Source: Clostridia bacterium
GTDB taxonomy: Bacteria > Bacillota > Clostridia > Oscillospirales > CAG-382
Reading direction: 5' to 3'
Length of the DNA stretch: 64,000 nt
Assembly: GCA_017516825.1 (NCBI GenBank)
Contig: JAFXBC010000068.1
Coordinates: forward strand, 1 to 64,000
A program made the translations under genes and the position numbers. Shown piece by piece: positions 8,797 to 18,372 of the stretch (its first letter is position 1; every line of letters starts with the position of its first letter). Under the pieces are notes generated by a model. That model made no database searches. It saw only the letters and a list, made by a program, of their open reading frames with translations, and was not told where the DNA came from.

Positions 8797-9603
8797 CTAT
8801 GTAACATCTGATTTGGCAATTTTCCAATAGCTCAATAAGTTTTCCCTGCTGTTATCGCAGATCTTCATACCCGCTTTCAGGCTTTGGGCCTCTACGGAAG
8901 CAAATCTGCGAAGGTATTTCTCACAAGCCTTGGTCAAAGCAAGCTCCGGATCGACACCGTGAAGGCGGGCGGCGTTCACGGTGGAAAGCAACAGATCGCC
9001 GAACTCCTCCTCGATATGGGTGAAGTCCTCCTCCGCGATGGCTTCCTTCACTTCGGCAAGCTCGTCGTCTACCTTGGAAAGGGATTCGTTTGCTTCCCAA
9101 TCAAAGCCGAATTTTCTGGACTTCTTCCCCAGCTTGTCCGCCCGCATCAACGCGGGAAGGGTACGGGGAATGGCCTCCAGGGTCTCGGTGGCGGTGGTGA
9201 AGCTGTGGGAATTGGCCTTGATGGCCTCCCAATCCTTTAAGGGTTTTCCGTCGCTGTCAAAAACACGGTCTCCGAAGACGTGGGGGTGGCGGATGATCAT
9301 TTTGCGGCAGATCTCGTCGCAGACCTCCTCCAGATCAAACCAGCCGTCCTCCTCCGCGATACGGGAATGGAAGACTACCTGGAACAGAACGTCCCCCAGC
9401 TCCTCACGCATTCCGACAAGATCCTTGTTATCGATGGTCTCGACGGTTTCGTAGACCTCCTCTAAGAAGTTCATGCGGATGCTCTCGTGGGTCTGTTCCT
9501 TGTCCCAGGGACAGCCCTCGGGAGAGCGGAGGATCTCCACAACGGTGCGAAGATCTTCAAACGTATAGCGCTCTTTATTGCAAAGGGTTTCAATTCGATT
9601 CAT
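8797..9603 (-). CDS. mazG: Nucleoside triphosphate pyrophosphohydrolase MazG
   Basis: 268 residues with two MazG-type all-alpha repeats. The first (about 15-120) has the signature CPWDKEQTHESIRMNFLEEVYE with the metal-binding EExxE/ExxD acids (EELGDVLFQVVFHS). The second (about 170-250) repeats EEFGDLLLSTVNAAR. The enzyme hydrolyses NTPs, including damaged or non-canonical ones, to NMP and pyrophosphate. The Bacillus orthologue YabN is a fusion with a tetrapyrrole methyltransferase-like domain; here only the MazG part is present. It overlaps spoVB by 14 bases. Confidence 0.95.
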   Translation of the reverse strand: MNRIETLCNKERYTFEDLRTVVEILRSPEGCPWDKEQTHESIRMNFLEEVYETVETIDNKDLVGMREELGDVLFQVVFHSRIAEEDGWFDLEEVCDEICRKMIIRHPHVFGDRVFDSDGKPLKDWEAIKANSHSFTTATETLEAIPRTLPALMRADKLGKKSRKFGFDWEANESLSKVDDELAEVKEAIAEEDFTHIEEEFGDLLLSTVNAARLHGVDPELALTKACEKYLRRFASVEAQSLKAGMKICDNSRENLLSYWKIAKSDVT

Positions 9604-11260
9604 GTAACAAGCCCTTTCTCACCAGGAAGGAGGCCAATCTGCCGCCCATGGGGAGCAACCGCACCTCGTCTGCGGTGATGCCCTTGAACAACAACATAGT
9701 AATGACGTAAACGGCAACGGCAACCGCGCCGGTGACCAGAAGAAGAATGAAAGCGTGAAGCCTCCCTGTGCCGTTGAACACCAAAGCAAGCAGACGGTAC
9801 ACCACCGTAGCACTTCCGCAGGTCAACAAAGCGCAGAAGGCGGGGCGGGCAAAAAGCTTAACGGGAGAAAGCTGTGCCGTGGTGTATTTTCCAAGGAAGA
9901 ACAGATTCAAGGCGGCGGCCACGCAATAACAGCTGACGGAGCTGATAGGGGCGCCGTAGATCCCCAATACGCCGGAGACACCGAAGTACTCGATCAAGGC
10001 CATGCAGACCACGCCCACACCCACGGAGACCATGGGAAGCCAGATCTTCCCCACCGCCTGCAAAAGAGCGTTGGTGGTGGAAACGATGGCCATGAAGATG
10101 ATGCCCACAGCAAGGATCATCAAGGTTCCGGAGGAAATCGTCAGCGCGTCGATACGGGTATACTGATTCAAAGCTCCTTGGTACAGGATGGAAAGGCAGG
10201 AGGGCGCCGTAGCGATGAGGAAGGCCGCGCTGGGCAGGCCGATGATGGCACTGATGCGGATGGACTGGACGATGCTGTTGTTGGCGTTCTTCACGTCCTT
10301 TACGGAAAGGGCGGCGGAAACCAAGGGCAACACGCTGATGGCGATAGGATAGATCAGCGTGGAGGGCAACAGGTCCGCGATGGCGGTGGAATAGGAGGTA
10401 TAGGCGGTATACAGATCCTGGGCCACCTCCTCGGTGGCACCGCCGAGCATCAGACATTTCTTGATCAGCACCGTATCGATGAAGGTAGAAAGATACAGCG
10501 CAGAGGAGGTAATGGTGGCGGGCAGGGCGATAATCAAAATCCGCTTGGTGAGGGCGGAGGTACGTTCACAACCGTCGTCCGTACAGGCAGGACGCTTTCT
10601 GTTGGTGACAAAGCGGTAGATGAACAGGAGGATCATCTCCAAGAACATCCCCACCGTAATACCGCTGACGGCACAAGCCGCCTGTACGTAGGGGGAATAG
10701 CCTGCGTTGGCCGCCCATAGAGTGGCTCCCAAGCCCAGCCCCATTTTCAAGGCCGCCTCGATGAGCTGTCCGATGGCGGTGGGATACATATTGTGAAGAC
10801 CCTGGTAATACCCGCGGAAGGCGGAGCATACACAGACGAACAGCAACGTAGGGGCGATGACGTAGGCCGCCAGAACGCTGTCGTGATGTCCCGTTGCGCC
10901 GAAGAAGGGCTTCGCCAGCAGGATCATGGCCGCCGTGGCGGCAACCCCCAAGAGGGTGAATACCGTCAAGGCCACGCGGAAGGTACGCTGTACCTCCTTT
11001 TCCCTGCCACGCTTGGCAGAGGCGGAGATCATACGGCTGATGGCCACCGGCAATCCGCTGGTGGAGACCATGTAAAGCATGGCGTATAAAGAATAAGCTG
11101 CGCTGAAGATGCCCATATGCTCGCCGAGAATATTGGCAAGGGGGATCTTAAACAGAACGCCGATGATCTTCACAACAAAGCTGGAAACGGAGATGATCCC
11201 CGCTTCCACCAAAAAACTTTTATTCTTTTTTTGTCCTTGTGCTTTTTCCAATTCAGACAT
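9590..11260 (-). CDS. Polysaccharide/lipid flippase, SpoVB-YabM family (MOP superfamily)
   Basis: 556 residues with about 14 predicted membrane segments along its length. The start region KSFLVEAGIISVSSFVVKIIGVLFKIPLANILGEH (quoted in part: the family hallmark is KIIGVLFKIPLANILG) and SGLPVAISRMIS are typical of SpoVB/YabM/MurJ-like exporters. Members flip undecaprenyl-linked sugars; SpoVB is needed for spore cortex and YabM/Amj-like members for wall synthesis. The position before mazG corresponds to yabM of Bacillus subtilis. The exact substrate is not readable from sequence. Confidence 0.9.
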   Translation of the reverse strand: MSELEKAQGQKKNKSFLVEAGIISVSSFVVKIIGVLFKIPLANILGEHMGIFSAAYSLYAMLYMVSTSGLPVAISRMISASAKRGREKEVQRTFRVALTVFTLLGVAATAAMILLAKPFFGATGHHDSVLAAYVIAPTLLFVCVCSAFRGYYQGLHNMYPTAIGQLIEAALKMGLGLGATLWAANAGYSPYVQAACAVSGITVGMFLEMILLFIYRFVTNRKRPACTDDGCERTSALTKRILIIALPATITSSALYLSTFIDTVLIKKCLMLGGATEEVAQDLYTAYTSYSTAIADLLPSTLIYPIAISVLPLVSAALSVKDVKNANNSIVQSIRISAIIGLPSAAFLIATAPSCLSILYQGALNQYTRIDALTISSGTLMILAVGIIFMAIVSTTNALLQAVGKIWLPMVSVGVGVVCMALIEYFGVSGVLGIYGAPISSVSCYCVAAALNLFFLGKYTTAQLSPVKLFARPAFCALLTCGSATVVYRLLALVFNGTGRLHAFILLLVTGAVAVAVYVITMLLFKGITADEVRLLPMGGRLASFLVRKGLLHESN

Positions 11261-11266
11261 AAAAAA

Positions 11267-12088
11267 TCAAATAAATTCTCTCAATAAGGAATCCTCCGGC
11301 ACGGCGCTGTCCGGTAACAGAGGGATGGGCTTTAAGATCTCAATGAGCTCTTGGGCCTGGTTTGCGTGGGAATGACCTGCAGGGAGCTGTTCCAGCAGCT
11401 CGATGGCATCGTCTGCAAGGATGCTCCGTTCGTAATCGAAAAAGGTGTTGATCCTGGCGTCCGCCAGATACACGAAGGGCTCGATGGTCTCCTTCTCGGA
11501 GCTGCGAACGGTATCCCATTGGTCAAAGGTTTGGGCCGCATCTGCGGCGCGGTAGCGGGAATCTCTCACCAAGCGGCGCAACAGACGGCCGTCGATGCCA
11601 TCCTCCGCCTCGGAGTACAGATAGATACGGTATAAGGTCTCCTCCGCAGTTCCTTTGGCGCAGATGGCGGGGTTCAAGGCGTGAAGGCCTTCCACGATGG
11701 TGATGCCGCCGGGAACGGGGGTCAAGATACGGTAAGCATCCGTGCGGCGCTTACAGGTGAAATCGTAAAACGGAATAGGTGCAGGCTCTCCCACGGAGAG
11801 GAGATGCATGGTCTCCTGCAAAAGATCCAATCGGAGGCTACCTAGCCCCTCGATATCCGGCTTGCCGTTGGGGAGGTACACCGCATTTTCGGGATTGCGG
11901 TAATAGTCGTCCAGGGAGATGGTGTCCACGTGGCGACCGCCCTTTTCGATGAGGCGAGCCAGCTTTTTCGTGGTGGTGGTCTTCCCCGCACAGGAACCGC
12001 CTGCAATCAGAACAAGCTTTAACTTCTCGTTTTTGCAGATCTCGTCGGCACAATCGCGCAGACGCTGTTCATACAGTTCCTCTTTCAT
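11267..12088 (-). CDS. Uridine kinase-like nucleoside kinase
   Basis: 273 residues. The P-loop GGSCAGKTTTTKKL is near residue 30, followed by the base/sugar-binding DTISLDDYYRNPE and a Walker-B-like GITIVEGLHALNP. This is the phosphoribulokinase/uridine kinase family, which phosphorylates nucleosides with ATP or GTP. Clostridial members often carry an N-terminal TGS/threonyl-tRNA synthetase-like part; that part is missing here, so the protein is the kinase alone. It is 3 bases after hemZ and 6 bases before the flippase gene, so it belongs to the same operon. Confidence 0.85.
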   Translation of the reverse strand: MKEELYEQRLRDCADEICKNEKLKLVLIAGGSCAGKTTTTKKLARLIEKGGRHVDTISLDDYYRNPENAVYLPNGKPDIEGLGSLRLDLLQETMHLLSVGEPAPIPFYDFTCKRRTDAYRILTPVPGGITIVEGLHALNPAICAKGTAEETLYRIYLYSEAEDGIDGRLLRRLVRDSRYRAADAAQTFDQWDTVRSSEKETIEPFVYLADARINTFFDYERSILADDAIELLEQLPAGHSHANQAQELIEILKPIPLLPDSAVPEDSLLREFI

Positions 12089-12091
12089 TGA

Positions 12092-13582
12092 TCATCGATC
12101 CTTTCTTGGATAGTGTGAAAAGAACTCACGGATCTCCGACTCACGGATGCCGTTGTCGGTATCCAGATATTCATAGGGATATTTGGGGAACGCGATGCGG
12201 CAGATCTCGTCTCTTGCAGGAGAGACCAGCTTGGTGATAGCACCTGCACCGCAGGCAAAGACGGTGGAATATTCCTCCATCATCAAAACGTTGTAAAGAT
12301 TCTCGGTGCCTTCCTTGGCGTAGCCCACGTTCTCCGCGTTGCCGATGATGTTCTTCTGGCGGTAGAGGTAGTAGGGCGCCCAGCCCGCTTCTTCCAGGGT
12401 GTTGCAGGCGTATTCAACACAATCTCTCGCCAAAACCCCTGCGGGGTCGTAGACCTCCCCCTGGCGGAACCGCAGAGAGGCGGATTTCTTTACGGAAAGG
12501 GTATGGACGGTGATGTTTTCAAAGCCCATTGCCATCACGTCGGAAAGACTTTTTGCAAAGCTTTCACGGGTATCCCCGGGAAGGCCTGCGATAAGATCCG
12601 CGTTGACGGTATCGAAGCCCATGGACAAGGCTTTTTCCGCCACGGTAAAGAAATCCGCAACGGAGTGCTTTCTGCCGATGGCCTTCAGCACATCGTCGTT
12701 GGTGGTTTGGGGGTTGACGCTGATGCGGTCAACGCCGTTTGCTTTCAGAATATGCAGTTTATCCTCGGTGATGGTATCCGGACGGCCTGCCTCGAAGGAA
12801 AACTCCAGAAGATGTTCCTTGGGAAGATGCTCGTTCATGCAGGACAGCAGGTCGGAAAGCTGTTCCTCCGTTAAGAAAGACGGGGTGCCGCCGCCGATGT
12901 ATACGCTTCTGAGGCGAAGACCAAGCTCCTTTATGATGGCGCAGGTCCTGACGAAATCTCTCTTTAACCGCTCCAGATAGGAGGGGATCAGAGAGAAAAG
13001 TCTGGGGGTTGCACAGGAAATAAAGGAACAATAATCGCACTTCGTGGGGCAGAAAGGGATAGATAGATACAATCCGCAATCGAATTCCCCCACGTCCCCA
13101 AGCATAAGATTTTCCGTTATGGCGGTCTTTACCGCAAGACGAGCTTTGGAGGGCAGGACGTTATAATCCTCGATGAAGAGTTTTTCCACAGTATCGGGGG
13201 AATAACCGCGATCCAGATAATATTTTGCACGTTTGACAGGGCGAAGTCCCAAAAGATAGCCCCAAGGAAGGGGAAAACCAAGCAAGGACTCCCCTGCCTG
13301 CAGGTAAGCCTTGCCCAATGCCAAGGCGGCAAAATCGCTTTCCGTCATGGCAACGTTGGGCGTGTAGCCTGCGGTATGGAAGGCGCCCTCTGCGGTACGG
13401 TCTCCCAAAGTCAGCTCGGTGTGGCAATAAAAGCCGTTCTCACGCCGTTCCAGCAGGAAGGAAGCCTCTGCGGGGCTATCAAAGCCTTCGTGAAACTTTT
13501 CCCCGGGAAAATACAGCAGACAAAGGGTCTGGAAATAGTAATCGTTGAGATATTCGGTTTTGTTTTGAATGGTCAGTTTCAT
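12092..13582 (-). CDS. hemZ: Radical SAM coproporphyrinogen dehydrogenase-like protein HemZ
   Basis: 496 residues. An N-terminal ~160-residue HemZ-specific region precedes a radical SAM barrel with the cluster motif SIPFCPTKCDYCSF (CxxxCxxC, near residue 175) and the following GGGTPSFLTEEQL and NPQTTNDDVLKAIGRKH typical of the HemN family. HemZ proteins are annotated as oxygen-independent coproporphyrinogen oxidases, but many relatives lack this activity and the window has no other haem genes. It overlaps dtd by four bases (ATGA), so translation is coupled. Confidence 0.9.
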   Translation of the reverse strand: MKLTIQNKTEYLNDYYFQTLCLLYFPGEKFHEGFDSPAEASFLLERRENGFYCHTELTLGDRTAEGAFHTAGYTPNVAMTESDFAALALGKAYLQAGESLLGFPLPWGYLLGLRPVKRAKYYLDRGYSPDTVEKLFIEDYNVLPSKARLAVKTAITENLMLGDVGEFDCGLYLSIPFCPTKCDYCSFISCATPRLFSLIPSYLERLKRDFVRTCAIIKELGLRLRSVYIGGGTPSFLTEEQLSDLLSCMNEHLPKEHLLEFSFEAGRPDTITEDKLHILKANGVDRISVNPQTTNDDVLKAIGRKHSVADFFTVAEKALSMGFDTVNADLIAGLPGDTRESFAKSLSDVMAMGFENITVHTLSVKKSASLRFRQGEVYDPAGVLARDCVEYACNTLEEAGWAPYYLYRQKNIIGNAENVGYAKEGTENLYNVLMMEEYSTVFACGAGAITKLVSPARDEICRIAFPKYPYEYLDTDNGIRESEIREFFSHYPRKDR

Positions 13583-14031
13583 TTCTTCAAAAGTTCCGCC
13601 GTATCAAGGATCAGATTCACAGGGCCGTCCAGGTGTGCGGAGATCTGCATATCAGCGCCGAAGATGCCACGGGAGACGGGAACCGTTTCCGCGACGGCAT
13701 CGCAAAAGGCGTTATACATTGGCTCTGCCACGGAAGGGTGAGCGGCGTGGGTACAATCGGGACGGAAGCCTCTTTGCACTCTACCCAGCAAGGTGAAGTT
13801 GGAGATGATCATGATCTCCCCGCCCACGTCGGTGGCGGAGAGGGACATCTTCCCTTCCTCATTCTCGAAGATCCGAAGGCCTGCCAGCTTGGCGCTGCCC
13901 TTTTTCAGATCCTCCTCCGTATCTCCTTCTGCAACGCCAACGAAGGCAAGAAGGCCTTTGCCGATGCGGGAGACTTCTTTTCCTTCTACCACGCAGGAGG
14001 CGCTGTTCACGCGCTGAACCACGATCTTCAT
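13579..14031 (-). CDS. dtd: D-aminoacyl-tRNA deacylase
   Basis: 150 residues from the ATG at 14031 (MKIVVQRVNSASC), behind AGAGGAAAT. Dtd removes D-amino acids from mischarged tRNA and so keeps protein chirality. Family signatures are SNFTLLGRVQRGFRPD (equivalent of SQFTLYG.. around residue 78) and the cross-subunit Gly-cisPro motif region near the end with DGPVNLILDT. It starts two bases after relA ends, the conserved relA-dtd pairing of Bacillota. Confidence 0.96.
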   Translation of the reverse strand: MKIVVQRVNSASCVVEGKEVSRIGKGLLAFVGVAEGDTEEDLKKGSAKLAGLRIFENEEGKMSLSATDVGGEIMIISNFTLLGRVQRGFRPDCTHAAHPSVAEPMYNAFCDAVAETVPVSRGIFGADMQISAHLDGPVNLILDTAELLKK

Positions 14032-14033
14032 AC

Positions 14034-16235
14034 TTACTGATTTCCTCTTGTGATCTCGTAGACGCCCTTGATCTTCCGCAGGGCGCCGATGATGGTATTG
14101 GCATGATCGGTATTGCTGCAACGGATACCGAAGTTCAAAACGATGTTGTCTCCGCTCTCCTTGGTGGCAACAGAGGTGATCTCCACCTTCATATCTCTCA
14201 GCAGGATAGAAACGTCCGCAATGATGCTGGGAGTATAGGAGGCGAAGATGTTGAGATGGATCTCAAAGCCGCCCAGAGCCCTTCTTTCCGCACGGGCAGT
14301 CCAGGAGGCGGTGACCCAACGGTCACGGTCTTCCTCCCGTTTCAGGCCGTTCTGGACGTTGATACAATCGTATTTATGAATGGAGATGCCGTAGCCCTTG
14401 GTGATAAAGCCGATGATGTTGTCCCCGGGCAAGGGAGAACAACATTTGGCAAACTTCACGGCACAGCCCTCCACGTTGTCCACGATAACGCTTTCGGAGG
14501 ACTTCTTGTTCTTGCGATCCTCTCTGGCGGGACGGTCTACGATATCCGGCTTTACGGGGGCGGGCTCCTGCTCGGGAACCACCAGGCGATTGAATTCTTC
14601 CTTCAGCTTGGTGCCAAGCTTCACCACGTCCATGCCGCCGAAGCCGATGCTGTTATACAGATCGTCTCCTTCGGCAAAGCCCATACGGGAAGCCAGGCTC
14701 TGCATGATCTTATCACGCTGTGCCTCGGTATAGCGGACGCCGTAGCGCTTGAACTCACGGTCGATCTCCTGCTTGCCAAGCTGGATGTTTTCTTCCCGCA
14801 TTTCCTTTTTGAAGAACATACGGATCTTGTTGCGGGCTTCGCTGGAGCGGACGTAGGTGAGCCAGTCGCGGCTGGGGCCTTTGGAATTGGGGTTGGTGAG
14901 GACCTCCACGATCTGCCCGGTCTGCAGCTCCGTATCGATGGGAACGATGTTGCCGTTGACCTTGGCGCCTACCATCTTATTACCCACACCGGAGTGGATG
15001 GCATAAGCAAAGTCTACGGGAGTACTGCGGGCAGGAAGATTGATCACGTCCCCCTTAGGAGTGAAGACGAAGATCTCATCCTCAAACAGGTCGATCTTCA
15101 GAGAATTGAAGAATTCGTCGGGATCTCCCCCGTCGTTGTCGGATTCCACAAGGGAACGGATCCAACGGAGCTTTTCATCCAGACCGTGGGTGGCACGCTC
15201 GCCGGATTTATACTTCCAGTGAGCCGCCAGGCCGTATTCCGCTACGGAGTGCATTTCCCAAGTACGGATCTGCACCTCGAAGGGAATGCCGCCGGAGCCG
15301 ATAACGGTGGTGTGGAGAGAACGGTAAAGGTTCTGCTTGGGAGTGGAGATATAGTCCTTGAAACGGCCGGGCACGGAGTTGAATTTCTCGTGGATGATAC
15401 CCAGCACGGTATAGCAATCCAGCTCGGTATCCACAAGGACGCGCAGAGCGTAAAAGTCGTAGATCTCATCGAAGGATTTGCTTTGGTTATACATCTTTTT
15501 ATAGATGCTGTAAGTGCTTTTGACACGACCCTCCAGGCGGTAGTGAACGCCGTAGGAATCCAGACTTTGCGCCACCATCTTGGTAGCCTGGGTCAGGAAG
15601 TCCTTGCTTTCGCCGTAACGCTTTTCCGTATCCTTCTGGATCTCAGCATAGCCGATGGGATCCAGGTAGGAAAGAGCAAGGGTCTCCAGTTCCAGCTTGA
15701 TGCGCTGCATACCGATACGGTGGGCCAAGGGCGCGTAGACGTGCATGGTCTCCAAGGCTATGGAACGCTGTTTTTCGGGAGAGCGGACGTCCAGGGTACG
15801 CATATTGTGGAGACGGTCGGCAAGCTTTACGAAAATAACACGCAGATCCTTGGACATTGCGAGAAACATCTTACGCAGGTTGCGGATGCTGGCCTCCTGC
15901 TTGGTCTCAAAGGGGATATTCAGCTTGGTAACGCCGTCTACGATATCCGCAACGTCGTTACCGAACTGTCTCCGTACGTCGTCCAGGGTGACTCTGTCGG
16001 AGCAATCCTCCACGGTGTCGTGGAGAAAAGCGGCGCAGATGGAATCGGTGTCCAACTGGCAATCGTACACGATGGTGGCCACTGCGATGGGATGGATGAT
16101 ATAATCTTCCCCGGAAATACGCTTCTGGCCGCGGTGCAATTCCTCGGCCAGATAATAAGCGCGTTTGATTTTGTCTATGTCGTAACAACCGCTCGCATCA
16201 CATCTGGCAAGCAATTCGTTTACATCGTATTCCAT
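14034..16235 (-). CDS. relA: Bifunctional (p)ppGpp synthetase/hydrolase RelA/SpoT (Rsh)
   Basis: 733 residues with the full Rsh order. The HD hydrolase domain has intact HDTVED at 72-77; the synthetase domain spans about 200-350 (GRVKSTYSIYKKM and VQIRTWEMHSVAEYG). A TGS domain lies near 390-450 (VFTPKGDVINLPARSTPVDFA), then a conserved Cys/zinc-finger-like region (VKFAKCCSPLPGDNI) and a C-terminal ACT domain. It makes and degrades the stringent-response alarmone in response to amino-acid starvation at the ribosome. It is 12 bases after recJ. Confidence 0.98.
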   Translation of the reverse strand: MEYDVNELLARCDASGCYDIDKIKRAYYLAEELHRGQKRISGEDYIIHPIAVATIVYDCQLDTDSICAAFLHDTVEDCSDRVTLDDVRRQFGNDVADIVDGVTKLNIPFETKQEASIRNLRKMFLAMSKDLRVIFVKLADRLHNMRTLDVRSPEKQRSIALETMHVYAPLAHRIGMQRIKLELETLALSYLDPIGYAEIQKDTEKRYGESKDFLTQATKMVAQSLDSYGVHYRLEGRVKSTYSIYKKMYNQSKSFDEIYDFYALRVLVDTELDCYTVLGIIHEKFNSVPGRFKDYISTPKQNLYRSLHTTVIGSGGIPFEVQIRTWEMHSVAEYGLAAHWKYKSGERATHGLDEKLRWIRSLVESDNDGGDPDEFFNSLKIDLFEDEIFVFTPKGDVINLPARSTPVDFAYAIHSGVGNKMVGAKVNGNIVPIDTELQTGQIVEVLTNPNSKGPSRDWLTYVRSSEARNKIRMFFKKEMREENIQLGKQEIDREFKRYGVRYTEAQRDKIMQSLASRMGFAEGDDLYNSIGFGGMDVVKLGTKLKEEFNRLVVPEQEPAPVKPDIVDRPAREDRKNKKSSESVIVDNVEGCAVKFAKCCSPLPGDNIIGFITKGYGISIHKYDCINVQNGLKREEDRDRWVTASWTARAERRALGGFEIHLNIFASYTPSIIADVSILLRDMKVEITSVATKESGDNIVLNFGIRCSNTDHANTIIGALRKIKGVYEITRGNQ

Positions 16236-16247
16236 AGAGGCTTCCTT

Positions 16248-18344
16248 TTATACTTGTCGGTGGTTCCCCCGAATCATTTGAAGAATGGGAGATTGGTCCA
16301 GATTGACCTTTTTACCCACGGGCAGAATGCTGACCTCGGCTACCTTGCCGCCGTCGCTGTAAGTACGGCTGATGAGTCCTTCATCGGCAAGAACGTCCAG
16401 AATGACCTTGAAGCTGCAATAGGAGACGTGGATATCTTCCTGCTCCAAAGCGCGGCAGGTTGCGGCAATGGCCATATGCTTACTGCTTTCCAGAACGTCA
16501 CGCTTCAAGAACTTATAAACGTCTCTGAAGCCCGCCAGGGTGGGAACGTCGCTTCGGGAGACGTCACTACGGTCGGCGGGATCCACCAGACGGCGATAGG
16601 TAACTTCACCCTCGGCGGTATCCTCGCTTTCGATATCGGACAGGCGCAAGGCCTTGATGGTAACCTGGGGGGTACATTGACCCATATATTCGTTGATGTC
16701 TGCAGTAAAGACCACGTCACAGATGTTCCCCTCGCTGAGTTTGAGATCGGAGGGCACGGAGAACCAGATGGCGCTGACCTCACTGCCGCCGAACTTATAG
16801 TCGTGGGGGCGGAGCTTGAACTTCAGATGCTTACCGCCGGAAAGATATACCAGGTCGGTCACCGCTACCCGCTTCATCATCAGCACGGGCTGAGGGTTCT
16901 GCAGGCCGAAGGGCTCCATAGTTTGCATCTCGCGGATACCCGCAAGAGTAATATCGTTGAAATCCACCTTGCACTCGATCTCCAAAGGCAGGGAGGAATC
17001 GGTCTTTACCAGGTACTGCTTGGCGTACTCGTTGATCCGCTTGCGGAAATCGTCGATACGGTCCTTGGAAACGGAAAGACCTGCGGCAAGCTCGTGACCG
17101 CCGTATTCACACAACAGATCCTCGCAGGAGGACAAAGCATCCATCAAGGAGAAGCCCTTGATGCTTCTGCCGGAGCCCTTGGCCACTTCTCCGTCGTAGG
17201 AGAATAAGATGCAGGGCAGAGAGAACTTCTCGGCGATCTTGGAAGCAACCACACCGATCACACCCTGGTGCCACCCCTCGGAACCGAGAACAAAGAAGCA
17301 ATCGTCTTTACAGGACTGCTGGATCTGGGCAAGGGCCTGCTCGTAGATCTCCTGCTCCATAGTCTGGCGAAGCTTGTTGGTCTCGCACAGCTCACCGGCA
17401 ATGCGGTCTGCCACCTGCTCGTCCTTGGTGACCAGCAGCTCCACGGCACGGGATGCGGAGGCAATTCTGCCTGCGGCGTTGATACGGGGGGCCAACACGT
17501 AGCCCACGGTGGAGGAGGTGACCTTCTTCACCTGTCTGCCGTGCTTAACGATGCCCGCATGGCGCATCAAAGCAAGGATGCCGGGAGAGCGAACGGATTC
17601 CAGCTTCTTCAGACCCATCGCGGCGATACGACGGTTTTCGTCAATAATAGGCATCACGTCCGCGATGGTGCCGATAGCAACGATGTCTGCGTAACGATCA
17701 CAGATCCGCTTGGTATCTCCATCAACGGCGCAAAGCACCTTGAACACCACGCCCACGCCTGCAAGGTTCTTGAAGGGATAGGGACAATCCTCTCTATGAG
17801 GGTTCACCACGGCAACGGCGTCGGGAATGGTCTCACGGCAGTTGTGGTGGTCGGTGATCACCATATCGATGCCCTGCTCTTTTGCATACAGAGCCTCGTC
17901 GATGGCGGTAATTCCCGTATCCACGGTGATGATCATATCCACCCTGCCCACCATACGCTTGATCACGGGAAGGCTAAGGCCGTATCCCTCGGAGATGCGG
18001 TCGGGGATGAAATACTCACACTTTACGCCTCTGCCCGTGAGGTAGTCGTACAGCATCATGGTAGAGGTAACGCCGTCTACGTCGTAGTCGCCGTAGATGC
18101 AGACACGCTCTTTGTTCTCAATGGCACGACGGATCCGGGCAACGGCGGGCTCCATATCCTTGAGAAGATAGGGATCGTGGAGAGGGATCTCGTCCTTGTT
18201 TAAGAATGCTTTGACTTTATCGGCTGAGTCAAGCCCTCTGTTGGAGAGCAATTTTGCGGTCAGGGGACGAACGCCCAGTTCAGCCTGCAAGCGACTGTAC
18301 AGGGTTTCGTTCAGTTCCCGAAGGACCCATTTTCTTTCTGTCAT
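16248..18344 (-). CDS. recJ: Single-strand-specific DNA exonuclease RecJ
   Basis: 698 residues. It digests ssDNA 5' to 3' in recombination and repair. DHH-family motifs are present: CIYGDYDVDGVTSTMML near residue 82, VDTGITAIDEA, VITDHHN (the DHH triad), and the DHHA1 part with AKGSGRSIKGF and GGHELAAGLSV. An OB-fold domain follows (about 460-560). The last ~120 residues are an added winged-helix-like extension seen in clostridial RecJ. It lies between cdaR and relA with gaps of 28 and 12 bases. Confidence 0.96.
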   Translation of the reverse strand: MTERKWVLRELNETLYSRLQAELGVRPLTAKLLSNRGLDSADKVKAFLNKDEIPLHDPYLLKDMEPAVARIRRAIENKERVCIYGDYDVDGVTSTMMLYDYLTGRGVKCEYFIPDRISEGYGLSLPVIKRMVGRVDMIITVDTGITAIDEALYAKEQGIDMVITDHHNCRETIPDAVAVVNPHREDCPYPFKNLAGVGVVFKVLCAVDGDTKRICDRYADIVAIGTIADVMPIIDENRRIAAMGLKKLESVRSPGILALMRHAGIVKHGRQVKKVTSSTVGYVLAPRINAAGRIASASRAVELLVTKDEQVADRIAGELCETNKLRQTMEQEIYEQALAQIQQSCKDDCFFVLGSEGWHQGVIGVVASKIAEKFSLPCILFSYDGEVAKGSGRSIKGFSLMDALSSCEDLLCEYGGHELAAGLSVSKDRIDDFRKRINEYAKQYLVKTDSSLPLEIECKVDFNDITLAGIREMQTMEPFGLQNPQPVLMMKRVAVTDLVYLSGGKHLKFKLRPHDYKFGGSEVSAIWFSVPSDLKLSEGNICDVVFTADINEYMGQCTPQVTIKALRLSDIESEDTAEGEVTYRRLVDPADRSDVSRSDVPTLAGFRDVYKFLKRDVLESSKHMAIAATCRALEQEDIHVSYCSFKVILDVLADEGLISRTYSDGGKVAEVSILPVGKKVNLDQSPILQMIRGNHRQV

Positions 18345-18372
18345 TTGACTCCGCCTCCTTTCTGTTTTATCA

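Noticed and set aside
14103..17207. Very long open frame (about 1000 codons) on the plus strand opposite relA and recJ
   Set aside because: It lies wholly antisense to two well-supported genes, has no start signals and its translation has no domain pattern; it is a mirror of their codon bias.
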